The notes beneath the pieces were generated by a model that was not told where the DNA came from, made no database searches, and saw nothing but the letters and a program-made list of their open reading frames with translations. Shown in pieces: positions 50,487 through 58,477 of a stretch of DNA of 64,000 bases (position 1 is its first letter; every line of letters begins with the position of its first letter). This DNA is from Dactylosporangium sucinum. GTDB lineage: Bacteria > Actinomycetota > Actinomycetes > Mycobacteriales > Micromonosporaceae. Location: NCBI RefSeq assembly GCF_014647515.1, contig NZ_BMPI01000008.1, positions 159,740-223,739 of the forward strand. Reading direction: 5' to 3'. Both the position numbers and the translations under genes were made by a program.

Positions 50487-51943
50487 TGCTCGAGCTGCGG
50501 GACGTCCGCAAGCGGTACGGCGGGGTCGAGGTGCTGCACGGGGTGAGCCTGTCGGCGTCCGGCGGGTCGGTGCTGGCGCTCGTCGGGGCCAACGGCGCCG
50601 GCAAGTCGACCCTGATCCGCATCCTGTCCGGCGCGGTCGGGATGGACGGGGGCGAGGTCCTCCTCGACGGGGCGCCGGCCGACCTCTCGTCGCCGCATCA
50701 CGCGCATGCGCTCGGGATTCGCACGGTGTACCAGGAGCTGTCGCTCGTCCCGCAGCTCAGCGTGACCGAGAACCTGTTGCTCGGCCGCTTTCCCCGGCGG
50801 TACCGGATGATCGACTGGACGGCGGCCCACCGGCGCGCGCAGGAACTGCTGGACCGGGCCGGCTTCGGCATGATCGACCCGCGCGAACCGGCCGGCCGGC
50901 TGCCCGTGGCGCGCCAGCAGATGGTCGAGATCGCGAAGGCGCTGGCCGACGAGCCGAGGGTGCTCATCCTCGACGAGCCCTCGGCGGTACTGGCGGGCAG
51001 CGACCTCGACGCCCTGTTCCGCCTGGTGCGCGAGCTGCGCCGGCGGGGTGTCCTGGTGGTGTACGTGTCGCACCGGCTGGCCGAGGTGCTCGACCTGGCG
51101 ACCGGCATCGCGGTGCTCAAGGACGGGCAGGTGGTCGAGACCACCGAGCCGGCCCGCACGTCCGAGGCCGAGCTGATCCGGCTGATGGCCGGTCGCCGGC
51201 CGGAGCGGATCTACCCGCCGCGCCGTTCGTCGCCGGGTGCCTCCCCCGGCGAGGTGCGGCTGCGGGTCGAGGGCCTCACCCGCCCCGGCGAGTTCACCGG
51301 CGTCTCGTTCGAGCTGCGCGCCGGCGAGATCGTCGGCCTGTTCGGCCTGGTCGGCTCCGGACGCAGCGAGCTGGCGGCGTGCGTGTTCGGCGCGTCGCGG
51401 CCGTCCTCCGGGACCGGCGCGTACGGGAACCCGGCCGACGCGATCCGGCACGGCGTCGCCATGGTCACCGAGGACCGGGCCGGCAGCGGCCTCGTGCTCG
51501 GCCTGGCCGTGCGGGACAACATCGGCCTCACCACCTGGCACGGCCTGTGGATCGACCAGGCCCGCCAGCGCCGCGACGTGGCCTCGATGATCGAGCGGCT
51601 GGACATCCGGCCGCCCGGCTGCGCCGCGATGCCCGTCGCGCGGCTCAGCGGCGGCAACCAGCAGAAGGCCGTCCTCGCCAAGTGGCTGCTCGTCGGCCCG
51701 AAGGTGCTGATCCTCGACGAGCCGACCCGCGGCGTCGACATGGCGACCCGCGTGGAGATCTACCGGATGGTCGACGGCCTGGCCCGCGAGGGGCTCGCCG
51801 TCCTGCTCATCTCCTCCGACCTCACCGAGGTGCTCGGCGCCACCGACCGGGTCCTGGTCATGAACCAGGGCCGGATCACGGGCGAACTGCCGTCGGAGGG
51901 CACGACCGAGGACCAGGTGCTGGAAAGGGCGATCGAAGCATGA
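50486..51943 (+). CDS. Ribose-type sugar ABC importer, two-domain ATPase (RbsA family)
   Basis: 485 residues with two ABC domains. First: ALVGANGAGKSTLIRILSG (about residues 31-49) and ILDEPSAVLAGSDL. Second: degenerate Walker A FGLVGSGRSEL (about 286), LSGGNQQKAVLAKWL and ILDEPTRGVDMATRVEIYRM. This pattern (active first, altered second site) is normal for RbsA/MglA/XylG. Start overlaps the ALDH stop (TGATG). Works with the permease and binding protein that follow. Confidence 0.93.
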   Translation: MLELRDVRKRYGGVEVLHGVSLSASGGSVLALVGANGAGKSTLIRILSGAVGMDGGEVLLDGAPADLSSPHHAHALGIRTVYQELSLVPQLSVTENLLLGRFPRRYRMIDWTAAHRRAQELLDRAGFGMIDPREPAGRLPVARQQMVEIAKALADEPRVLILDEPSAVLAGSDLDALFRLVRELRRRGVLVVYVSHRLAEVLDLATGIAVLKDGQVVETTEPARTSEAELIRLMAGRRPERIYPPRRSSPGASPGEVRLRVEGLTRPGEFTGVSFELRAGEIVGLFGLVGSGRSELAACVFGASRPSSGTGAYGNPADAIRHGVAMVTEDRAGSGLVLGLAVRDNIGLTTWHGLWIDQARQRRDVASMIERLDIRPPGCAAMPVARLSGGNQQKAVLAKWLLVGPKVLILDEPTRGVDMATRVEIYRMVDGLAREGLAVLLISSDLTEVLGATDRVLVMNQGRITGELPSEGTTEDQVLERAIEA

Positions 51944-52893
51944 CCACGTTGGCGGTGCGGGTGCGGGGCCGGGACGTCACGGCGGAGCTCGCGTTCGCGG
52001 TGCTCGTCGTGGCGCTCGTGGCGGTGGCCGCGAGCACGTCGGAGAGCTTCCTGACCCAGACCAACCTCACCAACCTGCTCAAGCAGATGGTGACCACCGG
52101 GCTGCTCGCGTTCGGCATGCTCGTGGTCATCCTCACCGGCGGCATCGACCTGTCGGTGGGCTCGGTGGTCGCGTTCGCCGGCATCGTCACCGCCGGCCTC
52201 GCGGCCGACCTGCCGATCCCGCTGGCGATGGCGGTCGGGATCGCCGGCGGCGTCGCGTTCGGCTCGCTCAACGGGCTGCTCGTGGCCCGGTTCGAGCTGG
52301 CGCCGTTCGTGGTCACGCTGGCGTCGCTGACGACGATCCGCGGGCTCGCGTTCGTCTACTCCGAGGTGCCGATCTCCCCGGCGGATCCGGGGTTCCTCTG
52401 GCTCGGCTCGGCGATGGCCGGGCCGATCCCGCTGATCACGATCGTCATGCTGGCCGTCTTCGGCGTCGGGGGCGTCTTCCTGGCGCGGACGCCGGCCGGG
52501 CGCTCCATCGTCGCCATCGGCGGCAACGCCGAGACGGTCCGGCTGGCCGGCATCGGCGTGCGCCGGCACCTGGTGCTGGCGTACACGATCAGCGGCTTCT
52601 GTGCCGGCCTGGCCGGGGTCATCCTGACCAGCCGGGTCGGCATCGCACAACCGAGCGTCGGGGTCGCCTTCGAGCTCGACGCGATCGCGGCCTGCGTCAT
52701 CGGTGGCGCAAGCCTGTCCGGCGGCCGGGGTTCGGCGAAGGGCGCCTTCGGCGGGGTGCTCGTCCTGGTCCTGATCAACAACCTGCTCAACCTGTACGGC
52801 GTGCAGAGCTTCTGGCAGCAGGTGCTCAAGGGACTGATCATCGTCGCGGTCATCCTCGTGCAGCGCACGCGGCGGCCGCGCTCCGCTCGATGA
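51940..52893 (+). CDS. Ribose-type sugar ABC importer permease (RbsC family)
   Basis: 317 residues, about eight to ten membrane helices. FGMLVVILTGGIDLSVGSVVA (about 62-82, hallmark of RbsC), FVVTLASLTTIRGLAFVYS, RSIVAIGGNAETVRLAGIGV and ACVIGGASLSGGRGSAKGAF are conserved. ATGA overlap with the ATPase gene fixes the start. Confidence 0.93.
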   Translation: MTTLAVRVRGRDVTAELAFAVLVVALVAVAASTSESFLTQTNLTNLLKQMVTTGLLAFGMLVVILTGGIDLSVGSVVAFAGIVTAGLAADLPIPLAMAVGIAGGVAFGSLNGLLVARFELAPFVVTLASLTTIRGLAFVYSEVPISPADPGFLWLGSAMAGPIPLITIVMLAVFGVGGVFLARTPAGRSIVAIGGNAETVRLAGIGVRRHLVLAYTISGFCAGLAGVILTSRVGIAQPSVGVAFELDAIAACVIGGASLSGGRGSAKGAFGGVLVLVLINNLLNLYGVQSFWQQVLKGLIIVAVILVQRTRRPRSAR

Positions 52894-52904
52894 AGGGACG
52901 GCAC

Positions 52905-53843
52905 ATGAAGAAGTTATGGGCGGGCCTGCTGGTCGTGGGGCTGGCTCTGGCCGGTTGCTCCGACGACCCCGCGGACACATCGGACTCATACACCGTGGGT
53001 GTCGCGAACTTCCTGCTCAGCGGCCCGTACTTCAGCGGCATGGACGCCGCCATCGCCGCGCAGGCCAAGACCAAGGGCAACGTGAAGACCATCAGCACCG
53101 ACGCCGGGGGCGACGCCGCCAAGCTCGCCGCCAACGTCGAGGACCTGCTGAGCAAGAACGTCGACGCGATCATCATCTCCGGCGGCCCGCTGGAGTCGGC
53201 GCCCGCCGCGCTGAACGCGATCAAGGCGGCCGGCAAGCCGGTCGTGCTCGTCGACCGCAAGTTCGCCGTCGGCGAGTACACCAGCTGGATCGGCCCCGAC
53301 AACGAGGCCATCGGCAAGCAGGACGGCGAGTACCTGACCAAGACGCTGACCAACGGCGGCAAGGTCGCGATCATCAAGGGCGGCCCGGCGGACAACTCGA
53401 TCGGGCTGGCGCGCACCAACGGCCTCAAGTCGGTGCTGTCCGGCAACTCGAAGTTCACGCTGGTCGAGGCGCCCGACTTCGGCAACTGGGGCTCCGACGG
53501 CGGCCTGACCGTCATGGAGGGGCTGCTCGCCAAGCACGCCGACCTGGTCGCCGTCTTCTGCGAGAACGACGCGATGTGCCTCGGCGCGCAGCGGGCGATC
53601 GCCTCGGCCGGCAAGAGCGGCCAGATCGTGCTGGCCGGCGTCGACGGCCAGGCCGAGGCGCTCAAGGCCATCCTCGACGGCACCAACTACGTGGTGACCG
53701 GCCTGAACAGCCCGAACGTCATCGGCAAGCTCGCGCTCGACCGGACGGTCGAGGTGCTCGGTGGCGCCAAGGTCGAGAAGGACACCGTGGTCCCGTCGCC
53801 GCAGATCACCAAGGACAACGCCGCGCAGTACCTCAACACCTGA
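52905..53843 (+). CDS. Sugar ABC importer substrate-binding lipoprotein
   Basis: 312 residues from the ATG at 52905 (GGGA 7 nt upstream); an ATG at 52890 would add five residues. Lipoprotein signal KKLWAGLLVVGLALAGC with Cys at residue 18. Periplasmic-binding-protein type I fold: VGVANFLLSGPYFSGMDAAI, VDAIIISGGPLESAPAALNA, DRKFAVGEYTSWIGPDNEAI, VAVFCENDAMCLGAQRAIAS, and VLAGVDGQAEALKAI. Ligand unknown; a pentose, polyol or similar is likely from the family. Confidence 0.92.
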   Translation: MKKLWAGLLVVGLALAGCSDDPADTSDSYTVGVANFLLSGPYFSGMDAAIAAQAKTKGNVKTISTDAGGDAAKLAANVEDLLSKNVDAIIISGGPLESAPAALNAIKAAGKPVVLVDRKFAVGEYTSWIGPDNEAIGKQDGEYLTKTLTNGGKVAIIKGGPADNSIGLARTNGLKSVLSGNSKFTLVEAPDFGNWGSDGGLTVMEGLLAKHADLVAVFCENDAMCLGAQRAIASAGKSGQIVLAGVDGQAEALKAILDGTNYVVTGLNSPNVIGKLALDRTVEVLGGAKVEKDTVVPSPQITKDNAAQYLNT

Positions 53844-53854
53844 GGAGGCTCGTA

Positions 53855-55642
53855 GTGAAACCCCGTGCTCTGCTGGCGGCCTCGTTGCTTGCCGGCTCGC
53901 TCGTCGCTCTTCCGTCCGCGTCCGCGTCGGCCGCGGTGACCTGGCGGCTGCTGTACTCGGAGAACTTCAGCCAGCCGATCAACAGCAACAACGTGGCGTG
54001 GGTGCGCGACACCTATGCCAACCCGTTCGACACCATCACCGACGACCCCGGCCAGTGGTACCGCAACGACTACGGCCCGGCCTGGACGACCCAGCTGAAC
54101 TCCTTCTACACGTACCGCAAGGAGTTCACGCTCGGCCAGAACGGATGGCTGACCGCGTCGCTGTCGGCCCGCGACTTCAACAAGGACGGCGTCATCGAGT
54201 CGCCGCCGTCGATCACCACCCAGGCCCTCGGCGGGTCGAACGTCGCCGTCATGAACGTGCCGGAGAGCACCGGCGGCGCGATCTTCCGGCCCACCAACCG
54301 GCTTCCCGATCAGTACCGCGTGGAGTACAAGCTCAAGACGCTGAACTTCGGCGGCAAGCGCAACGGCACGATCAACTACGACGGCAAGATCAACGGATAC
54401 TCGCCGACCGGCTGCAAGACCCAGCACCCGTGGGGCGAGGGCTCCAACAGCCCCGGCTGGAGCGGCGACGCCTCCGTCCCGTACTGCGAGTGGCAGGACG
54501 TGCGGGCCGGGCCGTACGGGTACAACGGCTTCCACTTCCTGTCGATCGTCGACTTCGCCAATCCGGCGCCGCGCAACAACCACTTCTGGCACTACCACCG
54601 CAAGGTGCTGATGGACCAGTTCGCCCAGCACCCGGACCGGGTCGGCAGCGGCACCGGCGGGCGCGTGTGCAACTCGAACACCAACACCTACTACAACTAC
54701 CGTGACGGCAACTTCAACACCGTCAACATGTGGATCAGCGGGATGCCGAACTGGAACCCCGGCCCGGGCGGCCTGCCTGGCAACTCCCAGTGGTTCATGA
54801 CGAGCTGCTCCGGCGGCGCGGCCGAGAACCAGCTCTCCAGCGCGGCCGAGCTGCAGCCCGAGCTGATGCCCAACGAGTACTACACGTTCGCGATCGAGCG
54901 CGACGCGACGGGCTACACGCTGGAGGCGAGCGGCAACTTCGCCCGCGTCGGCGTGAAGACCCTGCGCTTCTACCGCCCGTTCGTCGTCAACGGCGTGCCG
55001 ATCTGGCACTACAACACGCAGGCGTCGGAGTACAACGGCCAGTTCAACGGCACGCTCACCCAGAACGACGACTTCGGCAGCGCGTCGTGGCCGAACCAGT
55101 GGCCGGCCGGCTCCTCGTACCCGGACTGGTTCGTGATCGGCGACCTCTACACCAACGTCTACGAGGGCAGCGCCTCCGTGACCGACATCAAGCTGTTCGT
55201 GCCCGAGACGGCCCCGGCGCCGAACCTGGCCCTGAACAAGCCGGCCACGGCCTCGAACCAGTGTGCCGCCTCGGAGGCCCCGGCGAAGGCGGTCAACGGT
55301 AGCTGGACGGGCGGGCTGTCCGACAAGTGGTGCGCGCTCGGCTCGGGGAAGTGGCTGCGGGTCGACCTCCAGTCGTCCCAGTCGGTCGGCCGGGTCGTCC
55401 TGCGCCACTCCGGTGCGGGCGGCGAGAAGCCAACGTGGAACACACGGGACTTCGATGTGCAGACATCGGTTGACGGCAATACGTGGACGACGGTGGCAAC
55501 GGTACGCGGCAACACGGCGGACGTGACGACGCACACGTTCACCCCGCGGCAGGCCCGATATCTGCGCCTGAACGTGATCACCCCGACGAGCGACTCCGAC
55601 ACGGCCGCGCGGATCTTCGAACTGGAGGCGTACGCGAGCTGA
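53855..55642 (+). CDS. Secreted protein with uncharacterised beta-rich domain and C-terminal F5/8C discoidin domain
   Basis: 595 residues from the GTG at 53855 with GAGGAGG upstream. Sec signal peptide (KPRALLAASLLAGSLVALPS to about residue 29, ASA-A). Residues 30-450 form a Trp/Tyr/Asn-rich domain (LYSENFSQPINSNNVAWVRD, FHFLSIVDFANPAPRNNHFW, FMTSCSGGAAENQL, PDWFVIGDLYTNVYEGSASV) that looks like a jelly-roll carbohydrate-active fold but that I cannot assign. Residues 455-595 are a discoidin/F5_8C galactose-binding-like domain (NLALNKPATASNQCAASEAP; QARYLRLNVITP). It follows the binding-protein gene by 11 bp, so it likely acts on the polymer whose product the importer takes up. Confidence 0.8.
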   Translation: MKPRALLAASLLAGSLVALPSASASAAVTWRLLYSENFSQPINSNNVAWVRDTYANPFDTITDDPGQWYRNDYGPAWTTQLNSFYTYRKEFTLGQNGWLTASLSARDFNKDGVIESPPSITTQALGGSNVAVMNVPESTGGAIFRPTNRLPDQYRVEYKLKTLNFGGKRNGTINYDGKINGYSPTGCKTQHPWGEGSNSPGWSGDASVPYCEWQDVRAGPYGYNGFHFLSIVDFANPAPRNNHFWHYHRKVLMDQFAQHPDRVGSGTGGRVCNSNTNTYYNYRDGNFNTVNMWISGMPNWNPGPGGLPGNSQWFMTSCSGGAAENQLSSAAELQPELMPNEYYTFAIERDATGYTLEASGNFARVGVKTLRFYRPFVVNGVPIWHYNTQASEYNGQFNGTLTQNDDFGSASWPNQWPAGSSYPDWFVIGDLYTNVYEGSASVTDIKLFVPETAPAPNLALNKPATASNQCAASEAPAKAVNGSWTGGLSDKWCALGSGKWLRVDLQSSQSVGRVVLRHSGAGGEKPTWNTRDFDVQTSVDGNTWTTVATVRGNTADVTTHTFTPRQARYLRLNVITPTSDSDTAARIFELEAYAS

Positions 55643-55654
55643 CCGTCCTGCTAT

Positions 55655-55704
55655 GACGTTGGTCGATCTACCCTCATGCGGGCGAGGGCGGATCGACCAA
55701 CGTC
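55655..55704. repeat. Palindrome, family 1 copy B
   Basis: Arms 55655-55675 and 55684-55704 pair at 19 of 21 positions with an 8-nt loop. The left arm is identical to 21 bp of the palindrome at 41974-42037. It lies 13 bp after the stop of the secreted discoidin protein. Confidence 0.9.
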
Positions 55705-55710
55705 TCCGCG

Positions 55711-55921
55711 TGCCGCGCCGCACCGCGCCGCACCGCGCCGCACCGCACCGCACCGCGCTCGTCCGGGCCGGCCGTGCCGCGCCGTGCCGTGCCGTGCTCG
55801 TCCGGGCCGGCCGTGCCGTGCCGTGCCGCGCCGCGCTGCCGTGCCGCGCCGCGCTGCCGCGCCGCGCCGTGCCGTGCCGTGCCGCGCTCGTCCGAGCCGT
55901 GCTGTTCCGGGCCGTGCTGTG
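55711..55921. repeat. Pentanucleotide microsatellite (GCCGY/CCGCA)n
   Basis: About 210 bp made almost wholly of 5-bp units such as CCGCA, CCGCG and GCCGT, with a longer unit GCTCGTCCGGGCCGGCCGTG recurring near 55757 and 55797. One strand is C-rich and the other G-rich. No plausible gene. It is part of the 646-bp gene-free stretch 55643-56288. Confidence 0.85.
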
Positions 55922-55963
55922 ACCACCTCCGCCGGACGACCCGTTCCCGGCTCGCAGCCCGCC

Positions 55964-56033
55964 CTGGCTTCATGATCGATGGCGAGTTCTGGTCGCCATG
56001 GCAGCCAGAACTCGCCATCGATCATGAAGCCAG
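55964..56033. repeat. Perfect 29-bp palindrome
   Basis: Arms 55964-55992 and 56005-56033 are perfectly complementary (start CTGGCTTCATGATCGATGGC) with a 12-nt loop. It shares the CATGATCG core with the palindrome at 14902-14961. It sits between the pentanucleotide tract and a G-rich minisatellite. Confidence 0.92.
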
Positions 56034-56275
56034 CGGCCGGAAGGGCGCGGGAGGTGCGCGGGGCGCGGGCGGGAGGGGCGCGGGCGGCGGCCGGCAGCGG
56101 CGTGGGCGGCTGGGAGGGCGTGGGCGGCGGCCGGAAGGGCGCGGGAGGTGCGCGGGGCGCGGGCGGGAGGGGCGCGGCGGCGGGCGGGAGGGTGCGGGAG
56201 GGGCGGAGGCGGCGGCCAGGAAGGCGCGGGAGGTGTGCGAGGGCGCGGAAGGCGGGCGGGAGGGGCGCGGGCGGC
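56033..56275. repeat. G-rich minisatellite, three copies at 82-94 bp spacing
   Basis: A block starting GCGGCCGGAAGGGCGCGGGA and ending GGGAGGGGCGCGG occurs at about 56033-56082, 56127-56176 and, more diverged, 56211-56275. Runs of GGG at short spacing make the plus strand a candidate for G-quadruplex formation. It ends just before the Nudix-like gene. Confidence 0.75.
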
Positions 56276-56276
56276 T

Positions 56277-56282
56277 TACCGT
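56277..56282 (+). promoter_or_regulatory. Predicted -10 element (TACCGT) of the Nudix-like gene
   Basis: TACCGT, 6 nt before the GTG at 56289; leaderless start expected. Confidence 0.35.
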
Positions 56283-56288
56283 TGCACG

Positions 56289-56723
56289 GTGGCGGACGTG
56301 CAGGTCGCGGTCGGGGCCGTCGTCAGGCGCGGCAAGGACATCCTGCTCGTCCGCGACGGCGACGACTGGGCCCTGCCAGGAGGCGCCGTCGCGGACGGGG
56401 AGCCGCTGCTCGACCGGGTGGCCGCCGAGGCCGGGTACGCCGGCGTCATCGCCGAACGCCTCCTGTGGGTCGCCAGGTATCGGGCGGGTGGCCGGCGGTA
56501 CGAGATGATCGGGTTCGAGGTGACCGGCGTCGGGCCGCATCGCGGCGGCGGTGAGTGGGTCGAGGTCGGGGAGGCCGCGCGGCGGCTCGCCGCCATGTGG
56601 TTCGCCCCCATCCGGGAGCCGGCCGTCGCCTATCTCACCGGCCGGGCCCGGGTCGCCACCCTCTGGTCCTGGCCCGACCTGGGCGGCGAGCCCGACACCG
56701 TCCCGTCTGTCAGTGCAGCGTGA
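56289..56723 (+). CDS. Nudix-fold protein with a degenerate Nudix box
   Basis: 144 residues from the GTG at 56289. DVQVAVGAVVRRGKDILLVR and DDWALPGGAVADGE are Nudix-like, but the box then reads PLLDRVAAEAGY: it is about four residues short and the REUxEE glutamates are mostly lost. Catalysis of diphosphate cleavage is therefore doubtful. The rest of the fold (YEMIGFEVTGVGPHRGGGEW) seems intact. The last 14 bp overlap the convergent phosphatase gene. Confidence 0.72.
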   Translation: MADVQVAVGAVVRRGKDILLVRDGDDWALPGGAVADGEPLLDRVAAEAGYAGVIAERLLWVARYRAGGRRYEMIGFEVTGVGPHRGGGEWVEVGEAARRLAAMWFAPIREPAVAYLTGRARVATLWSWPDLGGEPDTVPSVSAA

Positions 56724-58365
56724 GCGCGGCCACCTCGCCCAGCGTCTTGTCCGGCCGCGTCCCCTGGAAGTTGACGTGCGCCGATCGCCCCTGCAGCACC
56801 AGCAGGCCGACGGCGTTGCCGAAGTGCGGGCCGGCCAGCTTCTTCCAGCGCACCACCGGCTTGCGCACGCCGAACATGCGTGCCGCCCAGCGCATCATCC
56901 GGGCCGCCGGAGGATTCCAGCCGAACTTCATCGCCGGGCGGATCAGCTTGGGCATGTCGTTGTGGACCGGTGAGCAGGTCAGCTGGTACACCGGCGTCGC
57001 CACCTCCGGGCCCAGGCGCGCCTTTGCCGCGTAGGAGTGGTGAACGTCACCCGACAGCACGCTGATCGTCGCCGGGGGTGGCGCCACGCCGCCCTGGCCC
57101 GCCCCGATCTGGCTCAGCAGGGCCGACAAGGCGTCGAACGAGCGGCCGAACGCGGCCCAGTGTTCCAGGTCGACGGCCTGGCGGAGCTTCTCGCCCAGGC
57201 GGCCGACCCAGGGGCGCGGCGACTCCGCCAGCTTCTCGGTCGTCGCCTCCAGGTGGTGGATGGCCGGCGGCAGCAGCCACGGCAGGGACGAGCCGATCAA
57301 CAGGTGGTCGTAGTCGCCCGGCAGCTGCTTGGCGAACCAGGCCCACTCGCTGTCCAGCAGCATCGCCCGCTTGCCCTGCTCCAGCTCGCGGGCGGCCCGG
57401 TTGTCGACCATCACCAGGCGGGTGCGGTCGATGTCGACGGTGTAGCTCCAGCGGTACGAGCCGCGGTCGCGGTCGGCGCGCGAGCCGAACTCGTCGAGGA
57501 TCTCCGTCGCGTCGCCCGCCGAGACGACCGCCGCGTAGATCGGGCACTCCGCCAGCGCGCCGGGTGAGAGGTTGCCCAGGTGCTGGTACACCCAGTACGA
57601 CGCCAGGCCGGCCTGGATGCGCTGCGGCCACCAGCTGAGCTGCTCCATCTGCTCGCGCCAGCGCTGCGAGGTGTTCCAGTCGTCGATGATCTCGTGGTCG
57701 TCGAAGATCATCACACTCGGTACCGTGGAAAGCAGCCAGCGGATCTCCGGATCGGTCCACGAGTCGAGGTACAGCTTCGTGTACTCGTGGAAGTCCACGA
57801 CCTGGGTCGAGGGCGCGTCGGCGCGGCGGCTGGACCGGCGGTTCCTCAGCCAGCGCTGGATCTTCTCCGGGGTCTCGTCGGCGTACACCTGGTCGCCGAG
57901 CAGGACCAGCAGGTCGGGCCACTCGGTGGGGGCCGCGGAGCGGATCGACTCGATGAGCCGCCCCGAGTAGGCGTCGAGGGCGTCCGGGGGATAGCGGGTG
58001 ACGCTCAGCGGGCTCGCCTCCCGGCAGGAGCCGAACACGAGCCGCACCGGCGCGCCCGGGGGACGGGTGCGGATGACCGGGGGCGGCGCCGGGTCGTCCG
58101 GCCGGGGCCAGACCTGGACCCCGTCGATCTTCACGGTGTACTGCGTGACCGCCGCCTCGGGCAGCCCCGAGACCACGACGAGGGCGTAGTGGTGACCGTG
58201 GACCGAGAAGGTCCGGGCGGCCCCGCCGGCGGGCGCGGCGTCGACCTCGACCGTCGCGGGGCGGGCGGTCTCCACCCAGATCGTCGCCTTGTCGTCCTCG
58301 ACTCGCCGGAGGACCGGGCCGAGGACGAGGACACCCTGGTCGGCGTCGAGATCGGCTTCGGGCAT
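56710..58365 (-). CDS. PhoD-like metallophosphatase
   Basis: 551 residues from the ATG at 58365 with GGGAGG upstream. N-terminal FN3-like domain (VLGPVLRRVEDDKATIWVET, about 12-31), then a PhoD-type metallophosphatase: VRLVFGSCREASP, LLVLLGDQVYADETPEKIQR, MIFDDHEIIDDWNTSQRW and ISVLSGDVHHSYAAKARL supply the metal ligands. Classical PhoD is exported by the Tat pathway; I see no signal peptide here, so it may be cytoplasmic. Substrate is unknown (phosphodiesters or phosphoesters). Divergent from ftsY. Confidence 0.88.
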   Translation of the reverse strand: MPEADLDADQGVLVLGPVLRRVEDDKATIWVETARPATVEVDAAPAGGAARTFSVHGHHYALVVVSGLPEAAVTQYTVKIDGVQVWPRPDDPAPPPVIRTRPPGAPVRLVFGSCREASPLSVTRYPPDALDAYSGRLIESIRSAAPTEWPDLLVLLGDQVYADETPEKIQRWLRNRRSSRRADAPSTQVVDFHEYTKLYLDSWTDPEIRWLLSTVPSVMIFDDHEIIDDWNTSQRWREQMEQLSWWPQRIQAGLASYWVYQHLGNLSPGALAECPIYAAVVSAGDATEILDEFGSRADRDRGSYRWSYTVDIDRTRLVMVDNRAARELEQGKRAMLLDSEWAWFAKQLPGDYDHLLIGSSLPWLLPPAIHHLEATTEKLAESPRPWVGRLGEKLRQAVDLEHWAAFGRSFDALSALLSQIGAGQGGVAPPPATISVLSGDVHHSYAAKARLGPEVATPVYQLTCSPVHNDMPKLIRPAMKFGWNPPAARMMRWAARMFGVRKPVVRWKKLAGPHFGNAVGLLVLQGRSAHVNFQGTRPDKTLGEVAALTLH

Positions 58366-58477
58366 GGTTCGGGGACCTCCCGGGGTGGTGCGGGCGGGGT
58401 GCCTTCGAATGATCCTGCCCGGATCGTCTCGGCGCCACCGCAAGCCGGTTGCCGCAGCGTCTGGGAGGATTCGTGAC

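Noticed and set aside
52890..52904. ATG at 52890 as start of the sugar-binding lipoprotein
   Set aside because: The ATG at 52905 has a better-spaced ribosome-binding site and gives a normal lipoprotein signal directly; the upstream start adds only five residues.
55653..56025. Frames on both strands through the pentanucleotide tract
   Set aside because: Translate to simple Arg/Ala/Pro or Ala/Arg/Gly/His repeats caused by the microsatellite; no start context.
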